Assembly: GCA_964645045.1 (NCBI GenBank)
Contig: CAZXYZ010000039.1
Location: 20,776-84,775, forward strand
From: Anammoximicrobium sp964645045
GTDB lineage: Bacteria; Planctomycetota; Planctomycetia; Pirellulales; Pirellulaceae
Direction: 5' to 3'
DNA length: 64,000 nucleotides
The stretch's first letter is position 1. Every line of letters begins with the position of its first letter. Shown piece by piece: positions 43,961 to 52,222 of this stretch. The notes below the pieces were generated by a model. It made no database searches. It saw only the letters and a list, made by a program, of their open reading frames with translations, and was not told where the DNA came from. Both the position numbers and the translations under genes were made by a program.

Positions 43961-45214
43961 TCACCGCCGCAAGATGCGCAGCGCCTTTTTCAGGGATTCA
44001 CCGAGTTTTTCGATCTCTTCGAGCGTGTTGTAGAAGTAGAAACTGGCTCGGGTGCTGGCAGATACCCCCATGCGGGCGTGCAGGGGCATGGCGCAATGGT
44101 GCCCCGCCCTCACGGCGACGCCTTGCTCGTCCATGACCATGGCCAAGTCGTTGGCTTGGATACCCTCAGCCGCGAAACTGACAATGCCGCCCCGGAGATT
44201 CCACGCCGGACCCAGGATTCGCACTCCGTCCAACTGGCCGACGATCTCGCACGCTTGTTTGGTCAGCATCCGTTCGTAGCGGTGGACGGGTTCGATGCCA
44301 ATCTGCTCCAGGTACTCGACAGCAGCTGCCAGCCCCAATGCCGGGACAATCGGCGGCGTGCCGGCCTCGAATCGCGACGGCAGATCAGCCGGCTCGAATC
44401 CGTCCAAGGTCACGCGGTGGATCATGCTGCCGCCGCCCAGGAACGGGGGCATGGCTTCCAGGATTTTTTCGCGCCCGTACAGCACGCCGACGCCCGAAGG
44501 ACCGAGCATCTTGTGGGCGCTGAACGCCACGAAGTCCGCGTCCCAAGCTTGCACGTCGGTGGCCTCGTGCGGGGCACTTTGGGCGGCGTCCACCAGGACC
44601 ACGGCCCCGACCTGGTGCGCTCGCCGGATGATGGTCGCCACCGGGTTGATCGTGCCCAGCACGTTGGAGACGGCGACGACGGAGACGAGCTTGGTCCGTG
44701 CGGTCAAGAAATCGTCGAGCGCGTCCAAAACCAACTGGCCGTCGTCCGTGATCGGCAGGAACTTGATACGGCAGCCCGTGCGTTGGGCCAGCTGTTGCCA
44801 GGGAACGATGTTTGAGTGGTGTTCCATCTCGGTCAACAGCACTTCATCGCCGGACCGCAGATAGGCGTCGCCCCAGCTGCGCGCCACCAGGTTGATCGAC
44901 GCCGTCGTGCCCGCCGTAAAGATGACTTCCTGCGAGCGACGAGCGTTGATGAACCGTTGCACCGTCTCGCGGGCCCGCTCATACAGGTCCGTGCTCAATT
45001 CGCTCAAGAAGTGAATGCCGCGATGAACGTTGGCGTACTGCTGCTCGTAGGCCGTCGACATGGCGTCGATCACCTGGCGCGGCCGCTGGGTCGTGGCGGC
45101 GTTGTCGAGGTAGACCAACGGAAGGCCATCGTGAACCTCGGTCGCCAAAATGGGGAAATCGCCGCGGAGTGACTCGACATCCAGCGGTAATTCGTCAAGC
45201 AGTGTTATCGACAT
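43961..45214 (-). CDS. sufS: Cysteine desulfurase, SufS type
   Basis: Family motifs: PLVYLDNAATTQRPRQVIDA, ANVHRGIHFLSELSTDLYE, EVIFTAGTTASINLVA, LLTEMEHHSNIVPWQQLA, VVAVSNVLGTINPV, LVDAAQSAPH, DFVAFSAHKMLGPSGVGVLY (PLP lysine in the H-K pair) and VRAGHHCAMPLHARMGV (catalytic Cys). Length 417 aa is normal for the SufS group II type. It takes sulfur from cysteine for iron-sulfur cluster assembly. No other suf gene is adjacent in this window. Confidence 0.92.
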   Translation of the reverse strand: MSITLLDELPLDVESLRGDFPILATEVHDGLPLVYLDNAATTQRPRQVIDAMSTAYEQQYANVHRGIHFLSELSTDLYERARETVQRFINARRSQEVIFTAGTTASINLVARSWGDAYLRSGDEVLLTEMEHHSNIVPWQQLAQRTGCRIKFLPITDDGQLVLDALDDFLTARTKLVSVVAVSNVLGTINPVATIIRRAHQVGAVVLVDAAQSAPHEATDVQAWDADFVAFSAHKMLGPSGVGVLYGREKILEAMPPFLGGGSMIHRVTLDGFEPADLPSRFEAGTPPIVPALGLAAAVEYLEQIGIEPVHRYERMLTKQACEIVGQLDGVRILGPAWNLRGGIVSFAAEGIQANDLAMVMDEQGVAVRAGHHCAMPLHARMGVSASTRASFYFYNTLEEIEKLGESLKKALRILRR

Positions 45215-45378
45215 GCGATTTTCTTCTCTCTCCGCACCATGTAGATCCGAGTGCGAACGCGGTGTACGGAGATGAGCCTCTTTCGCCGCGTCGCCACCCA
45301 GGGTAGTTTAGAGGTCAGGAACGCCGTCGGCAAGGACCGAGGGGTTCCCGATCCAGCTCCTGGGAAGGTGCTATCCTC

Positions 45379-45452
45379 GTTGGAGTTCACGCTTTAGCGT
45401 GTCTTTTGCGGCGGCGATGACCCGCCGGACATGCTGACGCGTGGACTCCAAC
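45379..45452. repeat. Palindromic repeat, family A, copy 3
   Basis: The left arm GTTGGAGTTCACGCTTTAGC (45379 onward) is identical to copy 1. The right arm (45430-45452) is its complement with a few changes (CATGCTGACGCGTGGACTCC). The element lies immediately upstream of the HAD gene and accounts for the spurious upstream extension of that reading frame. Confidence 0.8.
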
Positions 45453-45506
45453 AAGGACCGGCACCATGAGGACGTCAACCAAGGTTATCCGTTCAGCGAG
45501 TCAACG

Positions 45507-46373
45507 ATGCTGGAAGTAATCGAAAACGATCCACCATTCACCGGCTTGGTCGAATTCACTCCGGGTTTCCGTCCGCGGCCTGAAATCAGTCACGTGCTGT
45601 TCGATTTTGACGGGACGCTGTCGCTGATCCGGCAGGGCTGGCCGGCGGTCATGGTGCCGATGTTCGTCGAGATGCTGCCGCCGCAGCCGGGCGAAAGCGA
45701 GGCGGAACGGGCCCGGCTGGCGTGGGACGATATCATGCGGCTGAACGGCAAGCAGACGATCTATCAAATGATCCAGCTGGCGGAGCGGATCCGGCAGCGC
45801 GGCGGCGAGCCGCGCGAGCCGCTGTGGTACAAGCACGAGTACCTGCGGCGGCTGGACGTGCTGATCCGCAATCGCGTGGAGGGACTGCGGACGGGACGAT
45901 TGCGGCCCGATGATCTGCTGGTCTATGGAACACGGCCGTTGCTCGAACAATTGAGCGCCCGGGGCCTGACGCTGTACCTGGCCAGCGGCACCGACGAGCC
46001 GTTTGTCAAACAGGAGGCCGAACTGTTGGACGTCGCCCGCTACTTCGCCGGCCGCATCTACGGCGCGCTGGACGACTATCAGAGTTTTTCCAAGAAGATC
46101 GTCATCGACCGCATCCTGCGGGACCATGCGATTCCCGGCCGGCAGCTGTTGGCGTTTGGCGACGGGTACGTCGAGATCGAGAACACCAAGGGTGCGGGCG
46201 GCTTGGCCGTCGCCGTGGCCAGCGACGAGGCCCATAACGGCTCGGGACGCATGGACCCGTGGAAGCGGCAGCGGCTGCTGGGCGTGGGCGCCGACCTTGT
46301 GATTCCCGACTTTCGCGACGGGGCGCCGCTGTTGGACCGGATCTTCGGCCGGCCGGCGGGAGGTGCGGCATGA
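45507..46373 (+). CDS. HAD-superfamily phosphatase, first gene of a coupled three-gene operon, 288 aa
   Basis: The ATG at 45507 (MLEVIENDPPFTGLVEF) lies after the repeat. HAD motifs are VLFDFDGTLSLIRQGWP (motif I D-x-D), TLYLASGTDEPFVKQEAEL (motif II), DYQSFSKKIVIDRIL (Lys of motif III) and LAFGDGYVEIENTKGAGGLA (motif IV). A helical cap lies between I and II. It probably dephosphorylates a small phosphate ester. Its stop overlaps the next start (ATGA at 46370-46373), so it is co-translated with the unknown enzyme and the PfkB kinase, suggesting a shared sugar-phosphate pathway. Confidence 0.85.
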   Translation: MLEVIENDPPFTGLVEFTPGFRPRPEISHVLFDFDGTLSLIRQGWPAVMVPMFVEMLPPQPGESEAERARLAWDDIMRLNGKQTIYQMIQLAERIRQRGGEPREPLWYKHEYLRRLDVLIRNRVEGLRTGRLRPDDLLVYGTRPLLEQLSARGLTLYLASGTDEPFVKQEAELLDVARYFAGRIYGALDDYQSFSKKIVIDRILRDHAIPGRQLLAFGDGYVEIENTKGAGGLAVAVASDEAHNGSGRMDPWKRQRLLGVGADLVIPDFRDGAPLLDRIFGRPAGGAA

Positions 46374-47491
46374 ACTGGTCCCGTCCGGCGCTGGATCTCA
46401 GCCAGTTGCAGGTCTATCCCCTGGCGGATCGGCACAGTCTCAGCGCGGCCGACGAGATCCTGGTGGATCCAGACGCGCGGCCGGCACCGCTGCCGGCCTC
46501 CATCGAGGCGGCGATCGATGCGGCCGCCGAGCGAATTCGGGCGGCCCGCCAACGCCATGCCAGTGTGATGCTGATCTACGGCGCTCATCTGTTGCGCAAT
46601 GGCGCTGCGTTGATCGTCGCTGCGTTGTTGGCCGAGGGCTGGGTGACGCATCTGGCGACCAATGGCGCGGGGACGATCCACGATTGGGAGTACGCCTGGC
46701 TGGGGCGGTCGACGGAGAGTGTTCGGAACGGCGTGGCCGCGGGCCGGTTTGGCACGTGGGACGAGACCGGCCGCAATCTGCACATCGCCCTGCTCGTGGC
46801 CGGAGTTGCCGGCGAGGGCTACGGCCGGGGAGTGGGACGGCTGATTGCCGAGGATGGCTTGGACGTGCCCGATCCCCAGTCGCTGGCCGACGACATCCGC
46901 CGCGATCCGCTGCACCCATTGACGGCCGCACGGGCCGAGTTGTTGGCGGCCATCTCGCAGCGCGGACTGGCGGCGGGCCGCTACTCGCTCGTCCATCCTT
47001 GGAAGCAGGCTTCGATCCTGGGATCGGCCTTTCGCCGCGACGTGCCCATCACCGTCCATCCGGGAATTGGTTACGACATCATCACAAATCATCCCGTGTT
47101 CAACGGCGCGGCGATCGGCCGGGCGGCCCAGCGGGATTTTGCCCAGTTCAGCGCGGCGGTCGACGGGCTGGACGGCGGCGTGGTGCTGTCGGTCGGCTCG
47201 GCGATCATGGGACCGCAGGTATTTGAAAAGAGCCTCAGCTGCGTCAATAATCTCCGGCTGCAAGCCGGCCGGCCGATCGTGGGTGGGCACACGATTTACG
47301 TCGTCGACATCCAGGACGGCGGTGGTTGGGATTGGACCGTCGGCGAGCCCCCCAAGACGAATCCCGCCTACTATCTGCGGTTCTGCAAGAGCTACGCGCG
47401 GATGGGTGGAGCGATGCAGTACTTGCAGGTTGACAACCTGGCGTTCGTTCACCACTTGTTCCAGCGTCTGACCAAGCGGACACGGTTATGA
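46370..47491 (+). CDS. Conserved protein of unknown function in HAD/PfkB operon, 373 aa
   Basis: The start ATG at 46370 lies within the ATGA overlap with the HAD gene. The protein is probably cytosolic (no signal peptide). Distinct blocks include ASVMLIYGAHLLRNGAALIV, WVTHLATNGAGTIHDWEYAW, GRFGTWDETGRNLHIALLVA, VPITVHPGIGYDIITNHPVF, GGVVLSVGSAIMGPQVFEKS, GGHTIYVVDIQDGG. The GAH...NG...TNGAG pattern loosely recalls deoxyhypusine-synthase-like folds, but I do not recognise the family. Many Asp, His and Asn in short loops suggest an enzyme. Linked to a phosphatase and a sugar kinase, it may act on the same sugar or sugar phosphate. Confidence 0.7.
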   Translation: MNWSRPALDLSQLQVYPLADRHSLSAADEILVDPDARPAPLPASIEAAIDAAAERIRAARQRHASVMLIYGAHLLRNGAALIVAALLAEGWVTHLATNGAGTIHDWEYAWLGRSTESVRNGVAAGRFGTWDETGRNLHIALLVAGVAGEGYGRGVGRLIAEDGLDVPDPQSLADDIRRDPLHPLTAARAELLAAISQRGLAAGRYSLVHPWKQASILGSAFRRDVPITVHPGIGYDIITNHPVFNGAAIGRAAQRDFAQFSAAVDGLDGGVVLSVGSAIMGPQVFEKSLSCVNNLRLQAGRPIVGGHTIYVVDIQDGGGWDWTVGEPPKTNPAYYLRFCKSYARMGGAMQYLQVDNLAFVHHLFQRLTKRTRL

Positions 47492-48522
47492 ATTTGCAGC
47501 GGCTGCGCGAGATCACGGATTGCTATGGTCGGCTGTCCATCGTCTTGTTGGGCGATTTCTGCCTGGATCGGTACCTGGAGATCGATCCGGCGCGGCAAGA
47601 GACGTCGTTGGAGACCGGTCTGGAGGTGTACAACGTGACCGGGGTTCGCGCCCAGCCGGGTGCGGCGGGCACGGTGCTGAATAATCTGGTGGCCTTGGGC
47701 GTCGGCACGATACTCCCCTTGGGCTTTGCCGGCGACGACGGCGAGGGGCTCGAGTTGTGCCGAGCTCTGCGCGCGATGCCTGGCGTGTGCTGCGACTCGT
47801 TTCTGCAGACGCCGCTGCGGCGGACCTTCACTTATTGCAAGCCGTTGATCGTCGAGCCGGGGAAGGCGCCCCGCGAACTGAACCGCCTGGACAGCAAGAA
47901 CTGGACGCCCACGCCGGCGGAGGTCGAAGACCAGTTGATCGCAGCCCTGCGGCGGCACGCGGGGCAGATGGATGCCCTGGCGATCATGGACCAGGTTGAT
48001 TTGGTCGACACCGGCGTGCTGACCCGGCGTGTGCTGGACGCGGTGGGCGAGATTGCCGCGGAGCGTCCCGAGCTGCGCATCCTGGCGGACAGCCGCCGCA
48101 GTCTGCGCGGCTATCCGCCGGTCTCGCTGAAAATGAACCGCGCGGAACTGGGGATGCTGCTGGACGGGACGCTGCCCGAAAACCTGGCGCAAACCAAACG
48201 GGCCGCGCTGGAACTGGCCCGCCGCGGCGGCCGCGACGTCTTCGTCACGCTGGCCGACCAGGGACTGATCGGCGCCACTCCCGGCGGAGAAGCGACACAT
48301 TTGGCGGCTCTGCCGATCCGCGGCCCTATCGACATCGTGGGTGCCGGCGACGCGGTCACGGCCAATTTGACTGCCGCGTTGGCAGCCGGCGCCTTGCTGC
48401 CCGAGGCATTGGAGTTGGCCAATGCCGCCGCCTCCTTCGTGATCCACCAATTGGGCACCACGGGCACGGCGTCGGTCGGCCAGATTGCCGAGACGATCGC
48501 GCAGGACGGCCACGATTTGTAA
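47488..48522 (+). CDS. PfkB-family carbohydrate kinase, 344 aa
   Basis: The ATG at 47488 overlaps the stop of the previous gene (ATGA). Ribokinase-fold motifs: LSIVLLGDFCLDRYLEID, GAAGTVLNNLVALGVG (substrate Gly-Gly region), FAGDDGEGLELCRAL, LADSRRSLRGYP, and the C-terminal PIDIVGAGDAVTANLTAAL with the anion-hole GAGD and catalytic Asp. It resembles ADP-heptose-synthase-type (RfaE/HldE N-terminal) kinases in the D-S-R-x-x-L motif, but substrate is unproven. It is the last gene of the coupled HAD/unknown/kinase operon. Confidence 0.85.
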   Translation: MNLQRLREITDCYGRLSIVLLGDFCLDRYLEIDPARQETSLETGLEVYNVTGVRAQPGAAGTVLNNLVALGVGTILPLGFAGDDGEGLELCRALRAMPGVCCDSFLQTPLRRTFTYCKPLIVEPGKAPRELNRLDSKNWTPTPAEVEDQLIAALRRHAGQMDALAIMDQVDLVDTGVLTRRVLDAVGEIAAERPELRILADSRRSLRGYPPVSLKMNRAELGMLLDGTLPENLAQTKRAALELARRGGRDVFVTLADQGLIGATPGGEATHLAALPIRGPIDIVGAGDAVTANLTAALAAGALLPEALELANAAASFVIHQLGTTGTASVGQIAETIAQDGHDL

Positions 48523-48546
48523 CTCGCCTTGTCCGCCGCAACCGAA

Positions 48547-48598
48547 GTTGGAGTCCAGGCTTTAGCCTGTCCGGACAGGCTAAAGCCTGGACTCCAAC
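48547..48598. repeat. Palindromic repeat, family A variant: perfect 52-bp palindrome
   Basis: The sequence from GTTGGAGTCCAGGCTTTAGC at 48547 to 48598 is a perfect palindrome of two 26-bp halves with no loop. It keeps the family A outline (GTTGGAGT-C-A-GCTTTAGC) but swaps CACG for CAGG and CGTG for CCTG, with matched changes on both arms. It lies 25 bp after the end of the HAD/PfkB operon. The remaining gap to 48855 holds no gene. Confidence 0.88.
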
Positions 48599-48854
48599 GT
48601 CACATCCGTCACCGTCCGCGCGGGCTGCCCGGCACAAGCCGCTTGGTCGTCACGATCGAACCCGGAAGTTGAAAAATATCAACATCGCGACTTGCTCCGT
48701 GCGGAAATGCATCGCATCTTTGCACAGTTGCACAGTGGGCGCCCACCACGGTTCCGTCATGCCTGGCGCACGTGGATCAGGCTTCACATCCACGCCTCAT
48801 GTTCCGGCTCCGTGAGCGCGTTCGCGCCAGTTCATTTTTGCGAGGGAGACGACG

Positions 48855-49535
48855 ATGAAGGGGTTCCGTCTATTTACCGCCGCCGTATTGCTGATTTCCG
48901 GGGCCACTGCGAACGCGGATCCGTTCGTCCGCACCGCTGCGGCGGATCCGGAATCGGCTCCGTCGCCCAGCGACGTCGTGCCCGTTATCGCGGTTGCCTA
49001 TCAGGACTACCCGCCGTATCCACCAGGCTTCAGCAGCTACCGCGGTCTGGGCTTTGTGGGCTTCTGTTGCGAGCCGATTTCGCCGTGCGCCCTGAATGCT
49101 TGGGCCGGCTACTGCGACGAGAAGGCTTGTTGCGAGTCGGAGTATCACCCCAGTCTTTGCGAAAAACTTCACGCCTGGCTGTGCCGGCCGGCAGGGACTT
49201 GCTGTCCGCAAGCCTGCGCACCATGTGTCGGCGGTTGTTCTCCGTTTCCGCCGTCGGATTGGCCGGTCAAGCTGCCGCGGTTGCGGGGCCATCGTGCCTG
49301 CACCCTGGGTGGCTGTCACGCCGGATCAGGGCCGTATGACAAGGGTTCCGCGCCCGCGAAGACCGAAACGCCTGACGATGACGTCGAGACGCTCCCGGAA
49401 CCGCCGACTCCCGATCCGGCGACGCCTGCGACCACCAGCGGCGTCATCCCGAATCTGCCCAGTCCGCCGGCGTCCGAGCGCTCGGCTTCGCGAGCCGATT
49501 TGCGGCGACTGCCCACCGTCGAGGGCAACTACTAG
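48855..49535 (+). CDS. Secreted cysteine-rich protein, 226 aa
   Basis: The ATG at 48855 (MKGFRLFTAAVLLISGATANA) encodes a clean signal peptide, with GGGAGAC upstream. The middle (~70-155) holds 15 cysteines in short runs: GFCCEPISPC, CDEKACCESEYHPSLCEKL, CRPAGTCCPQACAPCVGGC. The C-terminal third is Pro/Thr/Ser-rich (EPPTPDPATPATTSG). It looks like a small extracellular disulfide-rich or wall-associated protein of the type common in planctomycetes, whose envelopes contain Cys-rich proteins. Function unknown. Confidence 0.7.
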   Translation: MKGFRLFTAAVLLISGATANADPFVRTAAADPESAPSPSDVVPVIAVAYQDYPPYPPGFSSYRGLGFVGFCCEPISPCALNAWAGYCDEKACCESEYHPSLCEKLHAWLCRPAGTCCPQACAPCVGGCSPFPPSDWPVKLPRLRGHRACTLGGCHAGSGPYDKGSAPAKTETPDDDVETLPEPPTPDPATPATTSGVIPNLPSPPASERSASRADLRRLPTVEGNY

Positions 49536-49568
49536 AGACTGCCGACAAGAATTCATCAAAATCGCCGC

Positions 49569-49597
49569 TTGACGCCGATAATGAGGGAAGTTACAAA
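49569..49597 (+). promoter_or_regulatory. Probable sigma-70 promoter of the ilvBN operon
   Basis: TTGACG (49569-49574) and TACAAA (49592-49597) are separated by exactly 17 bases. The -35 box matches five of six consensus bases and the -10 box four of six. It is ~44 bases upstream of the leader peptide start, so a transcript starting near 49604 would include the peptide and the terminator below. Confidence 0.5.
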
Positions 49598-49640
49598 TAA
49601 CGGCGTTGTCATTGAACTTCCGTTTTTCGATTGAATCCCC

Positions 49641-49745
49641 ATGAACCGCGACATTCATCCTAGCTTGGCTTTGCTGCCCGCCCCCGTGGCGCTGCTAGGC
49701 GTCCTGGTTCTGATCGGCGTCGTCGTTGACGACGTCGCGTCGTAG
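49641..49745 (+). CDS. Branched-chain leader peptide of the ilvBN attenuator, 34 aa
   Basis: A 34-codon ORF (MNRDIHPSLALLPAPVALLG, then VLVLIGVVVDDVAS) lies between the promoter candidate and ilvB. Of its 34 residues, 16 are Leu (7), Val (7) or Ile (2), most of them in the second half. That composition and the position just before an intrinsic terminator are those of attenuator leader peptides such as ivbL upstream of E. coli ilvBN. A 7-bp stem (49718-49734, CGTCGTC/GACGACG) lies in the Val-Val-Val-Asp-Asp codons. When branched-chain amino acids are scarce, the ribosome should stall there. It was too short for gene callers. Confidence 0.75.
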   Translation: MNRDIHPSLALLPAPVALLGVLVLIGVVVDDVAS

Positions 49746-49780
49746 GGGGTCAATCGGACACCAAATTCCGGACCATCATC

Positions 49781-49823
49781 AACCCCCGCCGGCGCGACAC
49801 GCCGGCGGGGGTTGTTCTTTTTT
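49781..49823 (+). terminator. ilvBN attenuator terminator
   Basis: A perfect 14-bp stem AACCCCCGCCGGCG (49781-49794), five-base loop CGACA, complementary arm 49800-49813, then GTTCTTTTTT. It lies 36 bp after the leader-peptide stop and 59 bp before ilvB. The stretch GGGGGT at 49745-49750, which overlaps the leader stop codon, can pair with ACCCCC (49782-49787) of the left arm. This would form a competing antiterminator when the ribosome stalls upstream. Confidence 0.85.
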
Positions 49824-49881
49824 GGCACCCTGACCCGCGCCGGCCGGCCTCGCACCCGGCAGCCAAGAAAGGACCTTTGCG

Positions 49882-51573
49882 ATGATCCGCACCACCGGCG
49901 CCCAGGCGATTGTCCGCCTGTTGGAACGTCAGGGTATCCACACTATCGCCGGAATTCCCGGCGGCGCAAACTTGCCGCTGTACGACGCCCTGTCGCACAG
50001 CCGCCAGATCCGCCACGTGCTGGCGCGTCACGAACAAGCCGCCGGCTTTATCGCCCAGGGCCTGGCCCGCGTGACGGGCAGGCCGGAGGTCTGCTTTGCC
50101 ACCTCCGGACCCGGAGCCACCAACGTGTTGACGGCCGTTGCGGATGCCAAGCTGGATTCGATTCCGCTGGTCTGCATCACGGGCCAGGTTCCGCGGGCGA
50201 TGATCGGAACCGATGCGTTTCAGGAGGTCGATACTTACGGCCTGGGCATACCGATCACAAAGCACAACTTCCTGGTGCGGTCCGCCGACGAATTGCTGGA
50301 GGTGATTCCGGAAGCCTTCCGCATCGCAAGCTCCGGCCGTCCCGGACCGGTGTGGATCGACGTGCCCAAGGACGTCCAGAACGAAACGCTCGAGTTCGAC
50401 GCCTGGCCCGAGCCGGCCCGGCCGGACGCGCCTCCGGCGGCCGATGAAGCCGACATCGGGCGAGCGGCGGCGATGATCAACGCCGCCCGTCGCCCGGTTT
50501 TGTACCTGGGCGGCGGCGTGATCCATGCGCAGGCCAGCGAATTGGCAACTGCGCTGGCGGACAAGGCGGGGATCCCGGCCACGATGACGTTGATGGGACT
50601 GGGCGCCGTGCCGTCCGATCATTCGCGGGCCTTAGGCATGCTGGGCATGCATGCGGCCCGCTACACCAACTTGGCGCTGGAGGAGTGCGACTTGTTGATC
50701 GCGGCCGGCGTCCGCTTTGACGATCGGGCCACCGGCAAGGTCGCTCAGTTCTGCCCCCACGCCCAGATCATCCACATCGACATCGACCGCAGCGAACTGG
50801 ACAAGATCAAGACGGCGCACGTGGGGATCACCGGCGACGTGGGCCAGGTGCTGCAAGCGCTGTTGCCGCGTGTGCGGCCCAGCGCCCGGGCGGACTGGCT
50901 CGCCCGCATCGCAGAGCTCAAGCGGACGTTCCCCTTGCTCACTCCGGGAGCCACGGACCCGCGGATGCCTTACGGCCTGATTCTGCAGACCGCCCGGTTG
51001 GCGGGCGACGACGCGATCGTGACCACCGACGTGGGCCAGCACCAGATGTGGACCGCTCAGGCGTATCCGTTTCGCCGGCCTCGCCAATTGTTGACCTCGG
51101 GCGGCCTGGGCACGATGGGATTCGGACTGCCGGCGGCGATCGGCGCGGCGCTGGCTTGCCCCGAGCGGACCGTGGTCTGTTTCAGCGGCGACGGCAGCCT
51201 GTTGATGAACATTCAGGAATTGGTGACGGCCGTCGAGGAGGATGTGAACGTCAAGATCGTGGTGCTGAACAACCGCTCGCTGGGGTTGGTGCATCAACAG
51301 CAGGACCTGTTTTACGGCAAGCGATTTTTTGCGTCCGGTTTCCAAGCGAGCGTGGATTTCGCCCAGATCGCCGCCGGGTTCGGCATGCCGGCCTATGACT
51401 TGGGCGTGGCCGACGACGTCCTCGGGACGCTGGAGGAGGCGATCTTGCATCCCGGTCCCTGCCTGATTCACGCTCCCATCGACGTCCGCGAGTTTGTGTT
51501 CCCCATGGTGCCGCCGGGCGCCGCCAATCGAGAGATGCTGGAAGGAGAAGCCAATGTCGATACTTGCGCTTAA
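49882..51573 (+). CDS. ilvB: Acetolactate synthase large subunit, isozyme I (IlvB) type
   Basis: 563 aa. ThDP-enzyme motifs: GIPGGANLPLYDAL, LARHEQAAGFIAQGLARVTG (catalytic Glu), SGPGATNVLTAVADAKLDSI, ITGQVPRAMIGTDAFQEVDT, FDDRATGKVAQFCPHA, the ThDP/Mg motif GDGSLLMNIQELVTAVEE followed by NNRSLGLVHQQQDLFYG. By recollection it is much closer to E. coli IlvB (AHAS I) than to IlvI/IlvG: IPITKHNFLVR, GTDAFQEVDTYG and AQAYPFRRPRQLLTSGGLG are shared stretches. It makes acetolactate or acetohydroxybutyrate for Val, Leu and Ile. It is preceded by an attenuator and overlaps ilvN by 20 bases. Confidence 0.93.
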   Translation: MIRTTGAQAIVRLLERQGIHTIAGIPGGANLPLYDALSHSRQIRHVLARHEQAAGFIAQGLARVTGRPEVCFATSGPGATNVLTAVADAKLDSIPLVCITGQVPRAMIGTDAFQEVDTYGLGIPITKHNFLVRSADELLEVIPEAFRIASSGRPGPVWIDVPKDVQNETLEFDAWPEPARPDAPPAADEADIGRAAAMINAARRPVLYLGGGVIHAQASELATALADKAGIPATMTLMGLGAVPSDHSRALGMLGMHAARYTNLALEECDLLIAAGVRFDDRATGKVAQFCPHAQIIHIDIDRSELDKIKTAHVGITGDVGQVLQALLPRVRPSARADWLARIAELKRTFPLLTPGATDPRMPYGLILQTARLAGDDAIVTTDVGQHQMWTAQAYPFRRPRQLLTSGGLGTMGFGLPAAIGAALACPERTVVCFSGDGSLLMNIQELVTAVEEDVNVKIVVLNNRSLGLVHQQQDLFYGKRFFASGFQASVDFAQIAAGFGMPAYDLGVADDVLGTLEEAILHPGPCLIHAPIDVREFVFPMVPPGAANREMLEGEANVDTCA

Positions 51574-51880
51574 AACCCAGGACCCTTCACCCCCATCGCA
51601 GCCGCACGCCATTCTGGAATTGACCGTGCAGAATCATCCGGGCGTGATGACCCATGTGTGCGGCTTGTTTGCCCGCCGAGCGTTCAACGTGGACGGCATT
51701 TTGTGCATGCCGATCGGCGATGCGACGCACAGCCGGATTTGGCTGCGCGTGCAGGAAGAGCAGCGGCTGGAACAACTGGTCCGGCAGATGCAGAAACTGG
51801 CCGACGTGCTGGAGGTCCGCCGGCATGACGCCGAGCATGAGGTCTTCCTCCGTTTGGAGCGATTCTTTGGGAACGCGTGA
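51554..51880 (+). CDS. ilvN: Acetolactate synthase small (regulatory) subunit, IlvN type, 108 aa
   Basis: The ATG at 51554 with GAAGGAGAA upstream starts inside ilvB. One ACT domain: ILELTVQNHPGVMTHVCGLF, ARRAFNVDGILCMPIGDATH, RIWLRVQEEQRLEQLVRQMQ. The short length is that of the E. coli IlvN subunit of AHAS I, not the ~160-residue IlvH type. The NHPGVMTHVCGLFARRAFNV block looks near-identical to E. coli IlvN from memory. It should bind valine and inhibit the large subunit. The 342-bp gap after it to 52223 holds a repeat but no gene. Confidence 0.92.
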   Translation: MSILALKTQDPSPPSQPHAILELTVQNHPGVMTHVCGLFARRAFNVDGILCMPIGDATHSRIWLRVQEEQRLEQLVRQMQKLADVLEVRRHDAEHEVFLRLERFFGNA

Positions 51881-51909
51881 ATGTCGTTGCATGATTCGGG
51901 GGACCACCG

Positions 51910-51981
51910 GTGTGACGCTGCTTGCTTGCATGCCGTGTGACTAGCGGTTTCATCACTGCTTGCGAGCAAGCAGTGTCACAC
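51910..51981. repeat. Inverted repeat, family E
   Basis: The ends 51910-51929 (GTGTGACGCTGCTTGCTTGC) and 51962-51981 are complementary over 20 bp with two mismatches, enclosing 32 bp. The right end also contains a perfect small palindrome, CACTGCTTGC/GCAAGCAGTG. It lies just after ilvN. There is no T-tract, so it is not a terminator of the usual kind. Confidence 0.75.
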
Positions 51982-52222
51982 GGGCTACCAGGTCGGCATG
52001 GCTCAGGATCATGCATGCTCATTCAGACAACGCGCGGCTGGTTAGGCCCGCGGCGACACGCCAATCTGGATGCAAAGCTCCAGAATATGGCGAAATCTGC
52101 TGGACCGGACGAGTTCCTCTGTTCCATACAACGTCGTCGATTCGTATATTGAACTTGGCGTTAGTCTCTTCGTGTCAGCCATGGTTGGTTTCATATATCT
52201 CTTGCAGCGAGGGAGCGGGACT

